A DNA stretch of 64,000 nucleotides from Rhizobium sp. 007 (GCF_015353075.1 NZ_CP064187.1:1922001-1986000), one strand, 5' to 3'. Shown: positions 52,813 through 62,634, counted from the stretch's first letter. The notes: a model not told the origin generated them from the letters alone. Program-made: numbers and translations.

Positions 52813-53306
52813 GAAAGTCGCTCGACATCGAAGCGGGTGTTCTGACATTGGCGATGGCTGAAAAGGCCAAGAGTGCGTTCCGTGCTACTTCATCGATTAT
52901 TTCCAACGCGCTTGAAGGCATCGAAAGCCTGCCTGTCATCCCCCGTGAAATCCAGGATATCCTGACGATCTCTACCACTGAGAGGCATCGGTGGCTCAAC
53001 GACGGTCGCTTGCCCAGCGCAGGAACCCGTACGGTAAAGCTTCGAGGGCGCGCGAGGAAGATTACCTTCCACGTCTTCGATCCACGTGTCGTCGAGGACA
53101 TCCTGGACAGGGACTTGGTGACAATCTGGCGCGAGGAAGATGCCGAAGCTGCTGCCGAGAACAGGCATCGGGCCGCGTTGAAAGCGAAGCTCACGCGTTC
53201 GCTACGCAGCAGCAAGAAACCTTCAACAGAAGGAAGCTCCGATGATGCCTCGCGTCCGAAGTTAAGCGGATGGGAAGAGTTCGGCCGCGACGGACTCCTC
53301 CGCTAG
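52809..53306 (+). CDS. Hypothetical protein, second gene of coupled pair
   Basis: A 165-residue soluble protein from GTG 52809. The central part (P-R-E-I-Q-D-I-L-T-I-S-T-T-E-R-H-R-W-L-N-D-G-R-L-P) looks like a helix-turn-helix/excisionase-type DNA-binding fold followed by a K-x-R-G-R-A-R-K-I-T-F-H-V-F wing, which is suggestive only. The C-terminal 50 residues are charged. It overlaps the 44-residue gene by 4 bp and probably depends on it for translation. Confidence 0.6.
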   Translation: MRKSLDIEAGVLTLAMAEKAKSAFRATSSIISNALEGIESLPVIPREIQDILTISTTERHRWLNDGRLPSAGTRTVKLRGRARKITFHVFDPRVVEDILDRDLVTIWREEDAEAAAENRHRAALKAKLTRSLRSSKKPSTEGSSDDASRPKLSGWEEFGRDGLLR

Positions 53307-53308
53307 TT

Positions 53309-53440
53309 TAGGAAAAGAGGGCCGAAACCGGATAAGGCAGCGCAAGGGATACCTTGTCATCTTCGATGTATTCGATAAGCGGGACGATCTCTTCCGGCCA
53401 GCCGCGCCTCGAGGCATGGAGCTTCAGTCGCTTGCGGGTT
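53309..53440 (-). pseudogene. Possible C-terminal gene fragment
   Basis: A minus-strand stretch reads as about 40 protein-like codons (R-G-W-P-E-E-I-V-P-L-I-E-Y-I-E-D-D-K-V) ending in TAA at 53309-53311. The frame is closed upstream by TGA and has no start. It looks like the tail of a lost gene; identity unknown. Confidence 0.3.
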
Positions 53441-53504
53441 CACTCGCGATGGATGTGCGATCGACCACGGTCGTGGTATTATTGCCCACGGGGAGGTAGT
53501 TGTC

Positions 53505-56500
53505 ATGCCGGACATCGCCTCATGGCTGGCCCGCCTCGGGCTGGACAAGTACACCGAGGCGTTCACCGCCAACGAAGTCGATTTCGATGCGCTTCGACAT
53601 CTCAGTGAAGAAGACCTGAGCGAGCTGGGTTTACCCCTTGGGCCGCGTCGCAAGATCCTGGCGGCGTTTGCCGCAATGGACGCCATGTCATCAGCGAGTT
53701 CCGCCCCAACGCCTTCGCGAGCCGAAGCCGAACGGCGGCAATTGACAGTGGTATTCATCGATCTTGTGGGGTCGACCGAGCTGTCACAGCGGCTGGATCC
53801 GGAGGAAATGCGCGAGGTCTTGCGAGCGTACCAAAGTGCGGTATCGATGGCGATTGCACGGTACGACGGTTACGTTGCGAAGCTCATGGGCGACGGCGTC
53901 CTCGCCTATTTCGGTTGGCCAAGCGCGCATGAAGACGACGCCGAACGGGCAGTGCGGGCGAGCTTGGCGGCAGCGGCTGCGACCGCCAGCCTGACGACCC
54001 CGCTGGGCAAACCCCTTGCAGCCCGGATAGGCATTGCCACCGGTCTCGTCGTGGTCGGCGACCTCGTTGGCGAAGGATCAGCGCAGGAACAGGCCGTTGT
54101 CGGCGAAACGCCCAACCTTGCGGCGCGCTTGCAAGCCTTGGCCGAGCCAAGCACCGTCGTGATCGCTGACAGCACGCAGCGGCTGGTTGCCGGGTTGTTT
54201 GAGATGATCGATCTCGGTCTCCAGGGGCTCAAGGGCTTCGCAGCTCCCGTCCCCGCGTGGCGCATCGTCGGCGAGGCCGATGCCGAGGGACGTTTCGATG
54301 CGCTGCACGCCATCACGACACCGCTGGTGGGGCGATCCGAGGAACTCGACGTTCTGCTTCAACGTTGGCAGATGGCCCGAGAAGGGCAAGGTCAGGCGGT
54401 GATGCTGTCGGGGGAACCCGGCATCGGCAAGTCGCGCCTGACCGCCGCGTTGGAAGAGCGACTGAATACCGAGCCACACGCACGCTTGCGCTACTTCTGT
54501 TCCCCCTACCATGTGAACAGCGCACTCTACCCGGTGATCCAGCAGCTTCGGCGCGCTGCCAGACTTGGAAGGACCGACAGTACAAATGCGAAGCTGGACA
54601 AGCTCGAGGCGCTGATGCTGCGATCGACCCCGGACATAACCGAAGCTGGCCCGCTTTTGGCAACTCTGTTGTCAATCGACACCACTGGCCGCTATGCGCC
54701 GCTGACGCTGACACCGCAAGCGCAGAAGGCCCGTACGCTCAGCGTTCTCATCCAACAGCTTGAAGGGATCACGGCGAACCACCCTGCTACGATGGTCGTA
54801 GAGGATGCGCATTGGCTCGATCCGACGACAGCCGAATGGCTCGACATGCTCATGGAACGCCTGCCCGATCTGCCGGTGCTTCTCATCGTCACCTTTCGTC
54901 CCGAATTCCGCCCGCCTTGGCGGGGATTGTCACATGTGACGGCCCTCTCGCTTGGCCGTCTCGAGCGCGATCAAGGAGCAGCGATTGTAGACCGGGTAGC
55001 CGGCGGCAGGACCCTGCCTTCGGACGTCAAGAACCAGATATTGGCCAGGACGGAGGGCGTGCCGCTGTTCGTCGAGGAGTTGACGAAGACCATCCTTGAG
55101 TCTGGCCTCCTTGTCGACGTCGGCAATCATTATCGATTGAAGGGTCCATTGCCATCGCTTGCGATCCCATCGACTTTGCAGGATTCACTGATGGCCCGCC
55201 TCGACCGACTCTCTTCGGTCAAGAACATGGCGCAGATCGGCGCGTGCATCGGTCGCGTCTTCCACCACCGGCTGCTGGCGGCAGTCGCCGGATGTGATGC
55301 CGTCAGGCTCAGGGATGATCTTCAGAATCTCGAAAAATCCGGGCTCGTCCTGCGAAACGGCGTCGCCCCGGAAGCCACGTACGCCTTCAAGCATGCACTG
55401 GTGCACGACGCGGCGTATCAGAGCCTTCTCAGGAGCCGACGGCAACAAATCCACGCGAGCATCGCGTCAACTCTGGAGCGGCACTTCCCCGAAGTCACCG
55501 AGACCGAACCTGAGACACTCGCGCACCACTACACGGCCGCCGGGCTGGCCGATCAGGCCGGAGACTACTGGCTGAAAGCAGGGCGGCAGGCGCAGAAACG
55601 CTCGGCGAATATCGAAGCCTTGGCCCAACTCGGGAGGGGATTGGAGGTGGTCGCGTCATTGCCCAGCACGGAGGCCCGCTTAAAGCGTGAAGTCCATTTA
55701 CAGAATGCCATGGGCGTGGCCGCAATGGCCGTCAAAGGCTGGGGCGCTCCGGACGTTTTGCACGCCTTCTCATCGGCACGCAAACTTTGCGAGAGGCTGG
55801 ACGACAGCAAGGAGCTCTTCGTGGCGGTTCGGGGCGAAGCCTCATACCAACTGATATCGGGTCACTTGCGCGAGGCGGACGACCTCGGCCGCCAATGTCT
55901 GCGGATCGCTCAGTCGGCGAATGATTTAAGCCTCCTCCTCGAAGCGCATCATCAGTTGTGGGCAAGCAAACTCTTCCTCGGGGATTATCGAGCCGCCGAG
56001 GAACACACAAGCTGGGGGATCGCGAATTACGATCGCGAGCGAGATCATCGCCTGACCTATGTCTATACGGGTCATGACCCCGGCGTCTGTTGCAGGAACT
56101 ACTCTTCGGAGATTCTTTGGATCCACGGTTACCCCGACCAGGCTCTGGACCGCGTTCGAGAGGCGGTGTCGCTGGCCAAGCGCGTGTCTCATTCCGTGAG
56201 CATCGCCACCGCGCTGAGTAACTTGGCCATAGTCCATCTCCTGCGCCGTGAACCTGGGGCAGCCCGCGAAGCGGCGCAGGAGCAGCTTGAGGTCTCGACC
56301 GAATTCGACTTGCCACTCATGGCCGGGGGGGCCCGGTCGAAAATCGGCTGGGCACTCGCCCAGCAAGGGAAATTGGAAGAGGGTATCCGGGAAATGCGCG
56401 AAGCGGTTGAAGCCGTTGCGGCTACCGGTGCAGACATGGGCATGGCGTTCCGCCTCTGTGTCCTGGCCCAAGCGCATGCGCAGCTCGGCGAGGTAAGCGA

Positions 56501-56843
56501 AGGGCTGATCTTGCTTGAGCAGGCGTTCGACATCACCGCCAAGACTGGATCGAAATATCAAGTGCCCGAGCTACTCCGCACCAAAGGCGAACTCTTATCG
56601 CGCATGGAACCCCACTGCAGCGGTGCTGAGAGGTGGTTTCGAAAGTCACTGACGATGGCGCGCACCGAGGGTACCAAATCGGCGGAGTTGAGAGCTGCCA
56701 CAAGCCTCGCCAGGTTTTACTTCGACCAGGGCCGCAACAAAGAGGGTCGAAAGCTTCTTGCCCCCATCTATGCCTGGTTCACCGAAGGCTTCGAGACTGG
56801 CGACCTTGTCGATGCCAGGGCCTTGCTTGAGCACCTGAGGTAG
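53505..56843 (+). CDS. SAM-domain adenylate/guanylate cyclase with AAA ATPase and TPR-type region
   Basis: 1112 residues. Order of parts: SAM domain (about 1-60); class III nucleotide cyclase (about 80-250) with both metal Asp sites in V-F-I-D-L-V-G-S-T and M-G-D-G-V-L-A-Y-F; NTPase domain (about 270-560) with Walker A G-E-P-G-I-G-K-S-R and Walker B M-V-V-E-D-A-H-W-L-D; and a long helical repeat (TPR-like) C-terminus. It has no membrane segment. Such proteins are numerous in rhizobia and are thought to sense ligands through the NTPase-repeat part. GGAGG precedes the ATG by 8 nt. Confidence 0.9.
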   Translation: MPDIASWLARLGLDKYTEAFTANEVDFDALRHLSEEDLSELGLPLGPRRKILAAFAAMDAMSSASSAPTPSRAEAERRQLTVVFIDLVGSTELSQRLDPEEMREVLRAYQSAVSMAIARYDGYVAKLMGDGVLAYFGWPSAHEDDAERAVRASLAAAAATASLTTPLGKPLAARIGIATGLVVVGDLVGEGSAQEQAVVGETPNLAARLQALAEPSTVVIADSTQRLVAGLFEMIDLGLQGLKGFAAPVPAWRIVGEADAEGRFDALHAITTPLVGRSEELDVLLQRWQMAREGQGQAVMLSGEPGIGKSRLTAALEERLNTEPHARLRYFCSPYHVNSALYPVIQQLRRAARLGRTDSTNAKLDKLEALMLRSTPDITEAGPLLATLLSIDTTGRYAPLTLTPQAQKARTLSVLIQQLEGITANHPATMVVEDAHWLDPTTAEWLDMLMERLPDLPVLLIVTFRPEFRPPWRGLSHVTALSLGRLERDQGAAIVDRVAGGRTLPSDVKNQILARTEGVPLFVEELTKTILESGLLVDVGNHYRLKGPLPSLAIPSTLQDSLMARLDRLSSVKNMAQIGACIGRVFHHRLLAAVAGCDAVRLRDDLQNLEKSGLVLRNGVAPEATYAFKHALVHDAAYQSLLRSRRQQIHASIASTLERHFPEVTETEPETLAHHYTAAGLADQAGDYWLKAGRQAQKRSANIEALAQLGRGLEVVASLPSTEARLKREVHLQNAMGVAAMAVKGWGAPDVLHAFSSARKLCERLDDSKELFVAVRGEASYQLISGHLREADDLGRQCLRIAQSANDLSLLLEAHHQLWASKLFLGDYRAAEEHTSWGIANYDRERDHRLTYVYTGHDPGVCCRNYSSEILWIHGYPDQALDRVREAVSLAKRVSHSVSIATALSNLAIVHLLRREPGAAREAAQEQLEVSTEFDLPLMAGGARSKIGWALAQQGKLEEGIREMREAVEAVAATGADMGMAFRLCVLAQAHAQLGEVSEGLILLEQAFDITAKTGSKYQVPELLRTKGELLSRMEPHCSGAERWFRKSLTMARTEGTKSAELRAATSLARFYFDQGRNKEGRKLLAPIYAWFTEGFETGDLVDARALLEHLR

Positions 56844-56980
56844 GCGCAATCAAGTAGCCCTGCCAGTCTATCGCCTTCGTCGCGGCCGCGAAGGCCAAAG
56901 GGACCGCTTGCCGTTTGGGAGACGTCGCGTATCCTCCCGCCACGCCATCTCCTTCGCCTGCAAGTGACGACGTGGTGCCG

Positions 56981-57196
56981 CTAGTCGTTCTCGTCCTCGG
57001 CTGACGCTTCCTTCACATCCAGATCCAGAAAGCTCTCGTCCTTTTCGCTGACGACAGGATCCTGCCACGCGGCGACTAGCCATCCGTCATGGTTCTTCGA
57101 AACCTGACGGAAGCGTAGTTGCTTGTCTGATTGATAGTAGGCGGCGAACTTCTGATTGGCGCCTTCATCGAAATCATCAGGGTGTGCCTTCACCAT
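56981..57196 (-). CDS. Small acidic hypothetical protein (71 aa)
   Basis: 71 residues with a very acidic C-terminus (D-L-D-V-K-E-A-S-A-E-D-E-N-D). AGGG lies 9 nt before the ATG. The N-terminal half (A-Y-Y-Q-S-D-K-Q-L-R-F-R-Q-V-S, G-W-L-V-A-A-W-Q-D) looks like a small beta-rich fold. Not recognised. Confidence 0.5.
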   Translation of the reverse strand: MVKAHPDDFDEGANQKFAAYYQSDKQLRFRQVSKNHDGWLVAAWQDPVVSEKDESFLDLDVKEASAEDEND

Positions 57197-57673
57197 GACG
57201 AGAAGCCCTGGGCGACCGAGGACACGCTGGGCTTGGGGGTGGGTTGAAACGATCCTCCGCTACCACGTTTCGTTAGGAAAAGCAGATACTTAAGTGTAGT
57301 CTGTCGCGTTTTGCAGGAATGCGAAATTGCAGCCGGTCGCTGTTGGAGACCGGTTTGCGCCATGCGGACTCCACCGTTGCAGTAGCAGGCGCTGCGATTT
57401 ACATCGATCACGAATCCTGTTCAGATCGCGTTGAAACTGACGACATCATGTCGCTTGAATGCTGATGTTCCTGTAATGTTCCTTCTGGAAATCGGAGTCA
57501 ATACGACGCCAGATAGGAATAATCTCCCACAATTTAGTTTTTCCGAAGATTGTTTCGATGAATCAGGCACGTAGCCGAATCTCGTAAGTCACCGGCTTTA
57601 TTGAAAAAAATTTTGTCGTATGTGAAGGATTGCCTTCGCCGCCCTGTCCGATTAACAACCCGGCCGTTTCGTC
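57197..57673. other. Intergenic region, AT-rich
   Basis: About 480 bp, lower in GC than its surroundings in 57430-57620. No gene is supported. It should contain the promoter of the gene at 57674 and of the acidic protein gene. Confidence 0.45.
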
Positions 57674-57934
57674 ATGGAGCCGTCGTTGCCCGGGAAGACC
57701 AAGAAGCCACTCGACTTGTCCTCGACACTGCGTCAGGTGCGCGATCCCATCATAGAGGTCGAGTGCCAGGCCTGCGGTCACTCAGGCAGCTACGTCCGCG
57801 CAGAACTCGTCAAGAAGCATGGTGCCAGCGTGACGTTCGCCCGGCTCCGGCGCATGTCAGCGTTAGGTTGCGACCGCTTGGTCGCTGCCGAGGGTGATCA
57901 ATGCGGCACCCGCTTCCCATGCCTGCAGACCTAG
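57674..57934 (+). CDS. Small zinc-finger-like hypothetical protein
   Basis: 86 residues with C-Q-A-C near 31-34 and a second Cys pair C-D-R-L...C-G-T-R-F-P-C toward the C-terminus, suggesting a zinc-binding knuckle. The central L-V-K-K-H-G-A-S-V-T-F-A-R-L-R-R-M segment is basic. I recall similar rhizobial proteins without known function. The ribosome-binding site is weak, so the exact start is uncertain. Confidence 0.6.
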   Translation: MEPSLPGKTKKPLDLSSTLRQVRDPIIEVECQACGHSGSYVRAELVKKHGASVTFARLRRMSALGCDRLVAAEGDQCGTRFPCLQT

Positions 57935-58033
57935 TTCGTCAGGAAAATCTCGCCGATCTTAGAAGTCGGTGGGTACGGACGTTTCCCGCCACCACCTTAT
58001 GATCTCCGCGTCCGAAACATGCCTTAACTGCAG

Positions 58034-59878
58034 TCAGTGTTCAGGCAATCCTGCTTGCCGCAAGCCCTCGGCCATTTGATCTGCCCATTGCGGTATGGCT
58101 CGAAACACAGGCCGTGTCAGATAGCGCTGGATCGTAAAGCCCGGCTCGGCTGCCAGCAGCTTTTTCGCCGCCCATCGAGCTGTGTCCTCGTCACCACTCA
58201 TTGCCGACCAGGCAGTCATCATCCGGTATGGCCACGTCACCTCCGGGTGTTTGTTGACTACCTCCCGGGCGATGGTGACTGCCTCGGAAAGGTTGCCTGC
58301 CAACGCCAAGGAGAGAGCCAAGCCCATTCTCATATTGAAGGCGAGTGGATCCGCCGGACTAAGCGTCATCGCCCGCTCGAAACGCTCCTTCGCGCGATCA
58401 GGCTGGCCTTTGTAGCTTGCGACCCATCCATACCTCGCCCATGCCCAGGCATTGTTTGGATCGAGCGCCAGTGCTCTTTCGAGATAGGCCGACGCACCCT
58501 CCTGATCGCCGCAGTGACTCAACGCCCCCCCGGTAGCGGTCAAGGCAGTCGGATCATCGTCAATCGAGGCTGCTGCAGCCTCGATGGCGCTTAATGCGCA
58601 TTCGAGGTCCTTCTCTGGTTCTTCAGTCCAGATGTAGCCGAGGTTCTGGGCATGGCACCAGGCTAAGAAAGCATGGGCGCGGCCGTACGTAGGATCGATT
58701 CCGATGGCGTCCTGAAGGAGCGGGATTGCCCGCTTGATAGCATCCTTGTTGTGACCCCAGAGGTATGGGTAAGCGCGCATGACGAGGTCGTAGGCGCGCA
58801 GACTGCTGGGCGGCTTGCGCATCGCGAGCTCGATTTCCGCGCTGCGAATGGCTGGATGGACTGCGCCCGCGACCTGCGCCGCGATCCTGTCCTGGAATTC
58901 GAAGATGTCCTGGATCGCGCCCTCATAGCGCTCGGACCAAAGCTGGGTCCGCATCTCAGCTTCAACAAGTTGCACCGAAATACGCAGCCGGTCCCCTCCC
59001 CGTCGGACGGTACCTTCGACCACATAGGTCACGCCAAGTTCCCTGCCGACACTACGCACGTCGACGAAGCGACCCTTGTACGTGAACGCAGACTGGCGCG
59101 CGATCACGAAGAAATTTCGAACTCGGGAGAGAGCCGCGGTGATTTCCTCCACGACGCCGTCCACGAAATACTCATCGCTCTGGCCGCTAAGGTTGTCGAA
59201 GGGCATGACCACGATCGATGGCTGGTCCTTGCCAAAGCGGGCCGAAAACGATCGCACCGACCCTGTCTCATTTCCTTCACCGTTCTCTTCCGGCCAATCC
59301 ACGCGAAAGACAGAAACTGGCTTGGGGATGTTTTTCAGGACGCGCTCTCCAAGGCTGGTGAGCGTGAACAGTACTTTGCCGTCGAGATGCTCGCGCACCG
59401 ACCCGGAAATGCATATGCCTGATGGAGCGGCCATCTCCTGCAGGCGCGCCGCGATGTTCACGCCGTCGCCAAGCAGATCATCGCCAGACACGATCACGTC
59501 GCCCAGATTGATGCCGATGCGAAATTCCAGGCGGCGATCCTCTGGAAGGTCGTTTGAGTGGCTGGGAAGGCTGCGCTGCATTTCAACCGAGCACCGGACG
59601 GCCTGCACAGCACTTGGGAACTCCGCGACAAGGCCGTCACCTGCGCTGCCGAAGATACGACCGCCATGCTCGCGCACTAATTCGGCGATCCGACTGTGAC
59701 ACAAGTTAAGTGCACGAACCGTGCTTTCCTCGTCCAACGCCGTAAGGCGGCTGAAGCCAGCAACATCGGCGGAAAGGATGGCTGCAAGCTTTCGATCCAC
59801 AGCGGTGACCGCTCCTGCGGCGTACAATCGTTGGGTGGATATGCGCGCATTTAATGCCGCGACTTTACCTCTGAACAT
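58034..59878 (-). CDS. Class III adenylate/guanylate cyclase with TPR C-terminus
   Basis: 614 residues. N-terminal class III cyclase (about 30-195) with metal-binding Asp in I-L-S-A-D-V-A-G-F-S and second site S-A-G-D-G-L-V-A-E-F. A middle domain follows (about 215-350, P-S-I-V-V-M-P-F-D-N-L-S). The C-terminal TPR repeats lie at about 375-610 (A-L-A-L-D-P-N-N-A-W-A-W). This layout is common among rhizobial cyclases. The ATG at 59876-59878 has GGA 8 nt upstream; a GTG eight codons earlier is an alternative start. Confidence 0.88.
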   Translation of the reverse strand: MFRGKVAALNARISTQRLYAAGAVTAVDRKLAAILSADVAGFSRLTALDEESTVRALNLCHSRIAELVREHGGRIFGSAGDGLVAEFPSAVQAVRCSVEMQRSLPSHSNDLPEDRRLEFRIGINLGDVIVSGDDLLGDGVNIAARLQEMAAPSGICISGSVREHLDGKVLFTLTSLGERVLKNIPKPVSVFRVDWPEENGEGNETGSVRSFSARFGKDQPSIVVMPFDNLSGQSDEYFVDGVVEEITAALSRVRNFFVIARQSAFTYKGRFVDVRSVGRELGVTYVVEGTVRRGGDRLRISVQLVEAEMRTQLWSERYEGAIQDIFEFQDRIAAQVAGAVHPAIRSAEIELAMRKPPSSLRAYDLVMRAYPYLWGHNKDAIKRAIPLLQDAIGIDPTYGRAHAFLAWCHAQNLGYIWTEEPEKDLECALSAIEAAAASIDDDPTALTATGGALSHCGDQEGASAYLERALALDPNNAWAWARYGWVASYKGQPDRAKERFERAMTLSPADPLAFNMRMGLALSLALAGNLSEAVTIAREVVNKHPEVTWPYRMMTAWSAMSGDEDTARWAAKKLLAAEPGFTIQRYLTRPVFRAIPQWADQMAEGLRQAGLPEH

Positions 59879-60163
59879 AGTCAAAATCCACCGCGCGTAC
59901 ACCTGAGCGCTGGCGGCTCCTCGCTGGCTCCTTGCTAGTCGTTCCGAAACCAGCGGGTTTTGCCGAGTAGCCTGTTTTGCTGCACTTGGAGAGTGTCTTT
60001 TGGTGCGTAGTTTGCGATCATGTTCACCGTTGGTTCGGCCTATTCAACGGCAATCGGTGGCGACTCGCATTTGGGGCAAGCAAGATCGAATCCATCCTGT
60101 CCGCGCTCCAGGTTTTCTCAAACACCGATAGCCTCAGACGCTGGCGCTAGCGTCGCGAGGCGA

Positions 60164-61285
60164 TCACCGTCGATTTTCCATGATGTCCAAGAGGGATTGG
60201 CGCAATTCGCCGGGATGCAGAGACAAATCGACGGTAACGAAACGAAACCGATGTCCTTGGATTGTGACGGCTTCATCAATGTGCCGTTTAATGGATGGAT
60301 GGAGTAGGATTCCTTCTGCTCGGTCGGCGCAATCATCTCCCAGTCCGGCCTGGGAGTGCAAATATGCGTAAAGCTGATAGATATGTGCGCTTTTGAGTCC
60401 TTCGGAACCGTGCGAACGCGGCGCAAGGATGCCCGTGAACTTTGTGTCCAGGACAACCCTCCGGTCCGTTCCTTTTCGAAAGAAGATGTCCGCGCGCATA
60501 ACGGGAAGGATTGCATGGAGGCCATCCGTCGGCTCGCTGGCACTCCATCTGAATTGCGTTTGTCTGCTTACCGCCCATCCGTCACGTCCATGTAGCTCAT
60601 GACGATAGAATCCAAAGTCAGCCTGCTCGAATATTTGGCGGAGAAGATGCTCGTCGCGGTTAAGGCCGGTAAGTCGTGTAGCACCAGCCTTCTCAGACGG
60701 GAGGACGAGATCCAATGCAAGTTTCGCAACTCGAACCATGAGCGCGTCGTCCCCGTCGTTACGGGCGAAACTGTCGCGTGAAACCTCCGCTCTCGACGGA
60801 AGTCTCGGCGCTACTCCGGCGTCGAGCAGTGTTTTCGCCAGCATATCACATTGGCGGGCCAATTCCAGGTTGCCTACCCTTGTACATGTCTGGATCAACG
60901 CCGCGAGCACGAGACGGTTACGTGGCGTATCGAGCGTCAGTTCCTCGAAACGGCAGGCAATCTGGCCCCGGCTCGTAAGTAGTTCGGCTTCTGTTCTCAA
61001 CCAATCGATGCGTCCGCGGACCCGATTGAGATTTGCTGCCCGTGCCTGATACCCGCGCGAGAGGTTCCGTCGCAGTCTGCGCTCGACGACGAACGCTAGA
61101 AGCCGCCCAAGGATGTCCGGAAGCTCGGCATCGTTCTCGACTTCCGTTTCAAATGGATCAAAGAACTCTGCGAGGCCCGAGGCGTAGACCAATAGCACCC
61201 AAAGGTTCCGAATGGGGATGCCGGCTTGACTTACCCAGGCCTCCTCGCTCACGTGCGGCACCGAATCCGAAGATGCTCCCGCCAT
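60164..61285 (-). CDS. mcrC: McrC-like subunit of a 5-methylcytosine restriction system
   Basis: A 373-residue McrC family protein, the nuclease-bearing partner of McrB. The PD-(D/E)xK-type core is visible in M-R-A-D-I-F-F and V-V-L-D-T-K-F-T-G. Family segments include I-P-I-R-N-L-W-V-L-L-V-Y-A-S and R-G-R-I-D-W-L. The ATG at 61283-61285 overlaps the mcrB stop by one base (TGATG). The protein looks intact, but its partner gene is broken. Confidence 0.83.
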   Translation of the reverse strand: MAGASSDSVPHVSEEAWVSQAGIPIRNLWVLLVYASGLAEFFDPFETEVENDAELPDILGRLLAFVVERRLRRNLSRGYQARAANLNRVRGRIDWLRTEAELLTSRGQIACRFEELTLDTPRNRLVLAALIQTCTRVGNLELARQCDMLAKTLLDAGVAPRLPSRAEVSRDSFARNDGDDALMVRVAKLALDLVLPSEKAGATRLTGLNRDEHLLRQIFEQADFGFYRHELHGRDGWAVSRQTQFRWSASEPTDGLHAILPVMRADIFFRKGTDRRVVLDTKFTGILAPRSHGSEGLKSAHIYQLYAYLHSQAGLGDDCADRAEGILLHPSIKRHIDEAVTIQGHRFRFVTVDLSLHPGELRQSLLDIMENRR

Positions 61286-62045
61286 CAAATCGACTCCAAT
61301 TGTGCGATCTGGGCCTCTGCTTCCTTGATGTTGTCATACCAATATTCTTCGAGAAGTGGCATTATCTCCGTACGCACAGTCTCCAAATACCACGACCTCC
61401 ACTCCTGATCCGTGACGCCAGGCGCGACGTGCGGCGTTACGAAGCTGTGACCGACCTGGAACTGACGGCCGAGCGAGCGTTCTCCTTCGATGGCTGTATT
61501 AAGCGATGTCATTTCCGCCGCGATTGCGGACACAAGGTTCTCCGGCGCGCCCGTTCGACCAGCCATCGCTTCCAGGTTTCGTTGAACTGCGGTGAGAGCG
61601 ACACGAATGAAAAACGACGCCGCAGCGCGAGATCGACGAGCGCGAGCGATCTGTCTGCCAGGTTCATGGTTCCGATGAGATATAGATTCTCCGGAACGTA
61701 CACGCGTTCATCGATCGTCCTCGGATAGGCGAGCCGGAGAGCTTCGGCGGGCGAACGTTTTCCATCCTCGATAAGGGTTAGCATCTCGCCGAGGATCTGG
61801 GCAGGGTTTCCCCTGTTGATTTCCTCGACGACGAGCACGTGCGGCGTCTGAGGATCGGCTCTGGCGGCGGCGACCGCATCAAGGAAAACGCCATCGACAA
61901 GCTGCAGTCCTTTCGATCCATCAGGCCGCCAACCTCGAACGAAATCCTCGTAGGAGAGCGTGGGTTGAAATTGGACGGCCGTGAGTCTTTGATGGTCTCG
62001 CGCCCCAATCAGTGCATACCGGCGTCGACGCCACAACGGAAGCAC
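61285..62045 (-). pseudogene. mcrB: McrB-like GTPase, truncated and frameshifted
   Basis: The C-terminal half of McrB remains: Y-E-D-F-V-R-G-W-R-P, Walker B L-V-V-E-E-I-N-R-G-N, and the sensor stretch G-T-M-N-L-A-D-R-S...A-L-R-R-R-F. The N-terminal DNA-binding part and the Walker A loop are absent. A frameshift near 61545-61555 (inside GGGCGCG) separates W-L-V-E-R from G-A-P-E-N-L-V; one missing base explains it. The result is very unlikely to be a working AAA+ GTPase. Confidence 0.8.
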
Positions 62046-62408
62046 TGGAACCGAAAAAAAAACGATTCAGGTTCGCGTGAAAAGCTGGGAAGATGAATTA
62101 GGAAAGCAGCGCAGGTCGAAAATGACGCGCGAATTTGGCGAAATGCTTCAATAATTTTTCTAAACTAGCAATAAGAAAAATGTCTTCATAACAATTGCTT
62201 AGCGCAAATTCCCACCCGCGCAGTATCAATTTTTTCGGCAAAAAGATCATTTTGAATTGGTCCTGTAATATGCGGTTGCGGCGGCAAACGGGAACCGCCC
62301 CGATAGGTTCAACAAATCTGATCGTATCCATAAAATCTATTCGTTTGTTTGATGGATGGCCAGGGAGCATATTAAGCATCAAGCGCAAACCTCGTGAGAA
62401 AGGAAACG
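62046..62408. other. AT-rich region left of the DUF1127-like gene
   Basis: About 360 bp, low GC, where the missing 5' part of mcrB would be expected. A 96-codon minus-strand frame (62098-62388) has no ribosome-binding site and is not supported. Confidence 0.45.
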
Positions 62409-62609
62409 ATGATGACTACGATCGGTTACCGGGATGGCAAGAGCTCATCCTCCGACGCGCACTTTGATGTAGCAAGCCTTGCCCGCAGGCTCGCACATTC
62501 CTGGCACCAGTGGCAGAACGCGCGGGAAATCGAATCCATGCCTTTCGACATTCGCAAGGATATTGGTTGGCCGTCTGCGGAAGACGCGGATGAACGCAAG
62601 GTTATGTAA
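62409..62609 (+). CDS. Small DUF1127-like protein
   Basis: 66 residues. The C-terminal half (L-A-R-R-L-A-H-S-W-H-Q-W-Q-N-A-R-E-I-E-S-M-P, then D-I-R-K-D-I-G-W-P) fits the short basic helical DUF1127 pattern with its late D-I-G. AAAGGA lies upstream of two adjacent ATG codons; the first is taken. A strong terminator-like hairpin follows. Some DUF1127 proteins affect stress, RNA or phosphate metabolism in alphaproteobacteria; the role here is open. Confidence 0.65.
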   Translation: MMTTIGYRDGKSSSSDAHFDVASLARRLAHSWHQWQNAREIESMPFDIRKDIGWPSAEDADERKVM

Positions 62610-62634
62610 TGAATGCGACATACCTCCCCGCTTG

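Noticed and set aside
62098-62388. 96-codon minus-strand frame in AT-rich DNA
   Set aside because: Low-GC stretch, no ribosome-binding site; may be chance or a remnant.
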